Part shown: positions 1-64,000 of the stretch, one piece after another | Numbering within the stretch: position 1 is the stretch's first letter | How the letters are laid out: every line of letters starts with the position of its first letter | Assembly (NCBI RefSeq): GCF_963924675.1 | Contig: NC_089234.1 | Location: forward strand, 59,500,909-59,564,908 | Reading direction: 5' to 3' | DNA: 64,000 bases | Source: Phocoena phocoena | Taxonomy: Eukaryota > Chordata > Mammalia > Artiodactyla > Phocoenidae | The notes under the pieces: generated by a model | The model's input: the letters and a program-made list of their open reading frames with translations, nothing else | What the model was told of the DNA's origin: nothing | Database searches by the model: none | Program-made: the position numbers and the translations under genes

Positions 1-1847
1 TGCTGTTTATATCTTGACTGCTTCCAAAAAGAATTTGAGGATATTTACAATAATGAAAATATATACAAGACTGCTGAAATAAAGATTAGGTTTAACTTGA
101 TTTGTAGTTTTCATGTAATAAAATGAGCAGATCAGCTCATTAAGAGAACCTTTTTTTCTACTGTGTTGTGCTCAAGAGGATTTTACTGCATGGATTATTT
201 AGATAATATCATTTTAAAGTACCACTGAAATATTCTTCATATGGGCCAATTCTTGTAACCTTGCTGAGGCATTCCTGAGGAGATAAAATAATTGAGTCCA
301 GATACACAGGCTAGACAGTGATTCTCACTTGGTTAAGGCGTGGCGGGGAGAGTGACAGAGGCTGTCCCTTTAAAACTGTGTCTTGTTAATTCAGATTCCT
401 TTGTTCTTGCCAGATTGATTATTGAGTTGGACCCAGAATATACATTTTTTTAAACAAACAATTTAGTTTATTTTGATAACAGTGTCTTTCCAAACACACT
501 TTGAGGTACACTTTTGTGGAGTATCAAGGACTGTGGCTTGTGTGTCCTTTATACGCATATTAAACTGTGGAGCTGGTGAGGGTAAGGATGATGGCAGGGG
601 AAAGGAGCTTAAGGATATCTGGGGTTCAGGGAGGGAGTGGATTCAAGGTAACAAACATCTGTGCCTCTGGTCTTTTGGTATTAAAGGCACCATTGCCTCA
701 ACCTGGCTTTCATAATGGGAGCTCCACGGAGAGCAAACAGTGTAAGACTGTAGCTCTTTGGTGGGTACTTTACTTTGTATGGCTGAAATGGGGGTGGAGG
801 TAGGTCTGCAGCTTTTAGGTAAAGAGACAGGAGAAACCTGACACCTGTGCTGAGTTGAGAGAAGGGAATGTGTATCAAGATCATCATTTTGGCTCATAGG
901 CTACATCTGTCTAGATTCAAGCTGACAGTTTATCTTAAGTTGGTAATCATTTTTTTAGGTGAAACTGAGCACAGCTGTATTCAGTAATAGGCTATTAGCT
1001 TGAGAAACTTCCCTAGAGTTTGGGGGAGCGGGGCGGGAGGCTGGAATACTTTTGAGTGAGACTCCCACAAACTTGGAGAGGGGAATACAGTATTAAAAGA
1101 AATAAATTGAATACAGGGACTGAAAGTAGACAATGGAAACTGTGTCTCTTTATTGGAATAACAAGGTCCTAATGTAGTATAACTCCCAGTATTAATAGTA
1201 TTCATTGCTACTTAGAAAATTCACTGGGGGTTGGGGCCTCTTATAGTCTTACTTGTTGCCCTGAAGGAAAGAATGAACTTATTAACCTTTCCCAAGGTAT
1301 TCTTATGGTATTTTGGAATCAGTGCCCTAGTAAAATTTGGCAAGAGGAGGTGGCTTTGAAATCCGGTAAAGAAAGGTTAAAACTGAATTTGTTAGAGTTT
1401 ATCCTAACTACTCAGGGGAAATTTTAAACCAGGGTTGCTCTCAAGGCTGCTGCGAGTCACATGTAGTAAATTGGGTTTCCAGAGGAGGAATCTGAGGTGC
1501 CTATATCCTGGCAGAATTTTGAGGGCATCCTTGGCTAAGTGACCTTTCTTAGCTCTTCTAGCATTTTGGTTTCCTTCCTGTCACCATGTGGTTTATGAAA
1601 CCAAATTACCTGCTTACCCCTAGCAAATACAAATGGGGAGCAGTCAGAAATGCTTATTGGAATCAGAGGATCTACTGCTTGATGTCAGCAATGCCGCCTT
1701 TTAGTGAGTGTCATATTTATGCAATTTTATCCTTTTAATTTATATAATCTTCAAATTGAAGGAGTCTTAAATTTGCTTTGGGGAAAGAGGGTGTATTTTT
1801 AGTATTTGCTAGATTGCCATAGCGTCTCACATGAGTTTCTGTTTTAG
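1..1847 (+). other. DNAJC9 intron upstream of the penultimate exon
   Basis: No convincing exon, RNA gene or recognisable recent repeat is visible. The stretch ends in a normal acceptor (TTTTAG before 1848). The preceding coding exon must lie left of the window. Confidence 0.7.
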
Positions 1848-3260
1848 GCTCAGGAAGAGGCTAAAGAAGCAGAAATGAGCAGGAAGGAGTTGGGGCTTGA
1901 TGAAGGAGTGGATAACTTGAAAGCACTCATTCAGGTAAACCTGGCAGGTTGTCTGAAGGTTGCCACCACTTCTTTCATGTTCTGATTCCTGCTGCTAATA
2001 TTTTCTTTGGAGTGTATGTACAGTATTGTGGGCATTTTGTTTTCTTCTTTTAAGACATTCAGGTACCATACAGTCATCCTTTTAAATTGTACAGTTCAAT
2101 GGTTTTTAGTATATTTATCAGGTTTTACAATCATCAGCACTAATTCCAGAACATTTTCATCACCCTAAACAGAAACCCCTTATCCATTAGCAGTCACTCC
2201 CCATTCTCCCTTTCCACCAGCCCCTGGAAGCTGCTAAGTACTTTTATCTCTGTGGACAGTCTTGTGTTTTGAAAGCTTGTGTTTTAACTTCTCAAACAGA
2301 GCAGACAAAAGGATCGGCAAAAGGAAATGGACAATTTTCTGGCTCAGATGGAAGCAAAGTACTGCAAACCTTCCAAACGAGGGGGGAAAAAAACAACTCT
2401 CAAGAAAGAAAAGAAATAATGGAATTTTCTCTTCAAAACTCCTTAGGTGTTAATTGATGCCATCGTAGGCAAGGTGCCGTCAAGATTTGAAGACAAAAGT
2501 TAACTCTTGAGAAAAGTTGTCTTTCAAGCCTAAATTATTCAGATCAACTATGTAAACCAAACAGAATCTCTCAACCTGATGTTAGTATATCCTGGAAACT
2601 AGTTAGTATATCCGTGACATTATGTGAGGTCCTCCTATGAAGGAATTTGGTGGTGATCATTGAGGGAGCGGAAGGGTATATGCTTCCTGACAGCACTCTT
2701 CTATGGGTCTTCTGTACAAGGAACTGTATCTATAATGCAGATCTATCCCTACCACATTTAGCAGTTGTCATTTTGCCACACAGGAGTGAGCTGCAGGGTA
2801 TTCAGTGGTGTGTGTTTATTAGAACAGGTACTTTACCTAGCCTTCAACACACTTGCTGGACATCTGTCTTCCAAATACTTGCCAATTTACTTTCAGTCTT
2901 TTTTTTTTTTTTTTTTTTTGTGGTACGTGGGCCTCTCACTGTTATGGCCTTTCCCGTTGCAGAGCATAGGCTCCGGACGCGCAGGCTCAGCGGCCATGGC
3001 TCACGGGCCTAGCTGCTCCACGGCATGTGGTATCTTCCCGGACCGGGGCATGAACCCATGTCCCCTGCATCGGCAGGCGGACTCTCAACCACTGCGCCAC
3101 CAGGGAAACCCCTGCTTTCTTAATGTTCTTGCATAGACCCTCTCCTTTTTGTTTTACTCAACTAAGTTTTGCACTCTTTGCTTGAGGTTTATATGAGAAA
3201 CAGGTGTTCAGATAACTTCAAGCATCTTACATGATTAAATAAACAAGTAAAAAAATGACT
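1..3260 (+). CDS. DNAJC9: DNAJC9, 3' part of gene (5' exons outside window)
   Basis: DNAJC9 is a type III J-domain co-chaperone of nuclear HSP70 and a histone H3-H4 chaperone. Only the C-terminal 68 codons are here, in two exons at 1848-1934 and 2300-2419. They contain the stretches [11 protein letters not shown] and [20 protein letters not shown] and end in a lysine-rich tail with TAA at 2417-2419. The human protein has about 260 residues, so this is roughly the last quarter, which includes part of the reported histone-binding region; the J domain is not in the window. I see no further exon in 1-1847, so that stretch is the upstream intron. The first canonical AATAAA after the stop is at 3238-3243, so the 3' UTR is about 840 nt and includes an antisense SINE. 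FAM149B1 converges from the other side. Confidence 0.9.
1848..1934 (+). CDS. DNAJC9: DNAJC9 penultimate coding exon
   Basis: The exon has 87 nt in phase 0 at both ends and encodes 29 residues starting [20 protein letters not shown]. It is flanked by a TTTTAG acceptor and a GTAAAC donor. The sequence is highly charged and predicted helical, as in the human protein. Confidence 0.92.
1935..2299 (+). other. DNAJC9 last intron with antisense L1 fragment
   Basis: A GT-AG intron of 365 nt. About 2050-2262 matches the old antisense L1 3' sequence common in mammals (tracts such as TGTACAGTTCAATGG and CTCCCCATTCTCCC). Confidence 0.7.
2300..2419 (+). CDS. DNAJC9: DNAJC9 terminal coding exon
   Basis: The exon follows acceptor CAAACAG and encodes [20 protein letters not shown] and then a basic tail (KPSKRGGKK...LKKEKK), ending at TAA 2417-2419. 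The reading phase joins directly to the exon at 1848-1934. The basic tail suits a nuclear histone-binding protein. Confidence 0.93.
   Translation, partial: SRQKDRQKEMDNFLAQMEAKYCKPSKRGGKKTTLKKEKK
2899..3111 (-). mobile_element. CHR SINE, short cetacean subfamily
   Basis: The element is antisense on +: a T-run at about 2899-2919, then GTGGTACGTGGGCC, the inverted tRNA-like B box, and the end CCACCAGGGAAACC. It lies between the DNAJC9 stop and the first poly(A) signal. No clear target duplication was found. Confidence 0.9.
3238..3243 (+). terminator. Candidate DNAJC9 polyadenylation signal
   Basis: This is the first canonical AATAAA after the DNAJC9 stop, about 820 nt downstream. It is followed by TG-rich sequence (CAGTGTGATC) near 3292. 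It is chosen by position only, and other sites may be used. Confidence 0.5.
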
Positions 3261-3389
3261 GTTAAGTTCCAGGAGCTTTTTAAATGATCCCAGTGTGATC
3301 ATTTAAAAGATGATCTAGGAAAGATATGAATGGTGCTTAGGATAAAGAAGAGAGAAGAAAAGTAGTCCTAGTCAGCATTGTAGCAGATA

Positions 3390-3545
3390 GCCTGGTTTAA
3401 GTTGCCTCAAGAGATGTTGTAGTCCTGCCTGTAACTGCTGAATGTCCTTAGGTCACTGAGCTTGTCTGAACTTCTTTCCTCTATAAAAGAGTAAGGGAGC
3501 TGGGCTAAATGACTTGTCAGAGGCTCCTTCTGACTCTTAACTTTA
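3390..3545 (+). mobile_element. MIR-like SINE fragment
   Basis: It resembles the MIR core and 3' side: a 'ccttaggtcactgagc...ctataaaa...gggctaaatga' pattern with much divergence. Confidence 0.55.
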
Positions 3546-4392
3546 ACCTTGAAAGGCAAGCCGTCTTGATCCAGTGGCTTGTTATTATGTACTCCTGGTA
3601 TTGATTTGTGAGAATAGTACAGAGATTTTCACTTACATTTAGTTGAATTGGTATGAACTCATTAGAATATATGGAAATTTTTTAGGGACTGTTCAACTTA
3701 AAATCTCTGATTTGTAAGCTAATATATTCAATACCATATACATAAAACAAGCCTTCTGTTACTGAGATTTATGTATCATGATTTATCTGAGGTAAGCCCG
3801 TGACACGTTTTCAGTTTGTGATTATAAACAGGATAAAAAATACTCTTTAATTGCATCAAAAATACAATTTTAATGCAGGTTGTTTGAAGCATCCGTCTTC
3901 ATATGATAGCATTAGATAACTGCGAAATAATAAAATTACCCCAATTGAATTGATCAACTCTGAAGATTAACAGTAAGATCTAAAACCAGTATGATCATCA
4001 AAATTAAAATTCAGTGAAATTTAAATAAAATAAATGTAAGCCATAGTTAAAACCATTGTTTCATTAATGAGTGCACTCAGGAAAGGTCCATGTGAAAATT
4101 GGAAGAATGTCAAAGTTCTCTTCCTTTGCTCTTAGGATATGTTTATACTGGACTAATTTGCAGGGTTTCTGAAATTTTAAGAAGTTGTGTCTTGCTGGCT
4201 CACTAATAGAAATATTCTATAAATTTTTAAATTGCCTTTCTTAGATCTGCAGGAGAAAATCGGCAAGGTGAGTTTAATATTTGGAAATAAATACGACCAC
4301 TAAAGTACTTTAAGAAGAAAAGAAGCATAACCTGATGTCAAGCAGGTGTTGTGAGGTTGAGTCATCCTATGTGAAAAAAAAATCCATTATGG

Positions 4393-4398
4393 TTTATT
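4393..4398 (-). terminator. Candidate FAM149B1 polyadenylation signal
   Basis: TTTATT on +, so AATAAA on the FAM149B1 strand, about 615 nt past its stop, with T-rich sequence downstream. The choice is positional and other signals are possible. Confidence 0.4.
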
Positions 4399-5010
4399 AC
4401 ATAGGTTACTTTACACCAGTGCTCAACATTTATGTCTTTAGTTACTCACCCCTGCCATATCTGTCTGCCTATGGAATTGGACATCTAAAGAGAAAACTTT
4501 AGGAACGACTCACCTGTTTGATGAGTAGCTCAGATTTTTGACAGCATTGTCTCCTAAAAATGATGTAAAAGTGAGTACACCTGTCCAAAAATTAACACAA
4601 GCAGAAGTATTGCGAAGCCAGTGATAATGTTATCAAACAATTTCCTACTTTTTGTGTATGTATAGTCTGATAGAATCCTGTAATAATTGAACTGATCATT
4701 GTTAACAGACATATTATGAACAGTGATTTGGAGGATATTACTCTTTTGTTACATCTTTGGGTACAAATTTTACTGTCCAGTGAAATGGTTAACTTATGCT
4801 GAAAGAAGACAGTAACTGGAGATAGAAGCAGTACCCATGTAATCTTTGGCTGATACTGTTCTCAGTCTGTTGTACCAAAATAACTCTTCATGAGGATAGT
4901 TTCAAGTTGTCTCCTGTTTACAAGCTCTGCATCACGAGATGACTGAACACTGATTTGCGAAATCTTCCCACATGTTCCCTGCAGCATGAGGCAGGTTCTT
5001 CTCACTTGCC

Positions 5011-63889
<58,879 letters not shown>

Positions 63890-64000
63890 CCTCCTCTTCC
63901 TCCTCAGCCGCGACAGGGGCGGGCAAGCCAGGTTGGGGGCCTCTGGCCTGGCCCTCCCGCCGGCTCCGGTTCGGCTCCCTCCCGCCACCTTCCGGCCCCG

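Larger units (their letters stand above)
3261..5010. other. DNAJC9 to FAM149B1 intergenic DNA and FAM149B1 3' UTR
   Basis: The space between the convergent genes holds a MIR-like fragment (about 3390-3545) and otherwise AT-rich unique-looking sequence. Part of it, to the right of about 4390, is probably FAM149B1 3' UTR. No ORF here looks real. Confidence 0.55.

Noticed and set aside
2262..2457. Two open frames on + overlapping the last DNAJC9 exon
   Set aside because: They are out-of-frame shadows; the true frame encodes [13 protein letters not shown] and ends at 2419.

Overview
This window is nuclear DNA of a cetacean, most likely a toothed whale. It carries about 22 tRNA-derived SINEs of the CHR type (cetacean-hippo-ruminant). 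Nine belong to a short, little-diverged subfamily that I associate with whales and dolphins. Artiodactyl-type L1 3' ends are common, and I saw no BovB, Bov-tA or ART2 elements, which argues against a ruminant. The species cannot be read from the sequence.

Two protein-coding genes lie tail to tail. On the + strand, positions 1 to about 3260 hold the 3' part of DNAJC9 (nuclear J-domain co-chaperone and histone H3-H4 chaperone): its last two coding exons (1848-1934 and 2300-2419) and 3' UTR. On the - strand, 5011-63889 holds a complete FAM149B1 coding region (primary-cilium protein). I traced it as 14 exons, all with GT-AG introns and continuous reading phase, giving 1758 nt and 585 residues, against about 582 in the human protein. 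Its start codon sits in a GC-rich, CpG-island-like block at the right end (about 63580-64000), which is probably its promoter. The pairing matches the human 10q22 locus, where ECD lies head-to-head with FAM149B1; ECD would start beyond this window.

Layout from left to right: DNAJC9 end and SINE-bearing 3' UTR (1-3.3 kb); intergenic DNA (3.3-4.4 kb); FAM149B1 3' UTR and exons 14-10 (4.4-10.2 kb); exons 9 and 8 (12.6 and 14.5 kb); intron 7, largely repeats (14.7-26 kb); exons 7 and 6 (26 and 30 kb); intron 5 (30-37.4 kb); exons 5 and 4 (37.4-38.4 kb); intron 3 (38.4-58.4 kb), mostly antisense L1 remains with SINEs and LTR fragments on top; exons 3 and 2 (58.4-59.6 kb); intron 1 with MIRs, a SINE and a TA microsatellite; exon 1 and promoter.

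Exon calls rest on protein similarity recalled from the human orthologues plus splice-site and phase agreement. Repeat family names come from recognition by eye and need RepeatMasker. I found no undescribed biological system. The useful observations concern nested insertions with clear target-site duplications, a SINE inside the DNAJC9 3' UTR, possible alternative FAM149B1 C-termini, and a few small structures.
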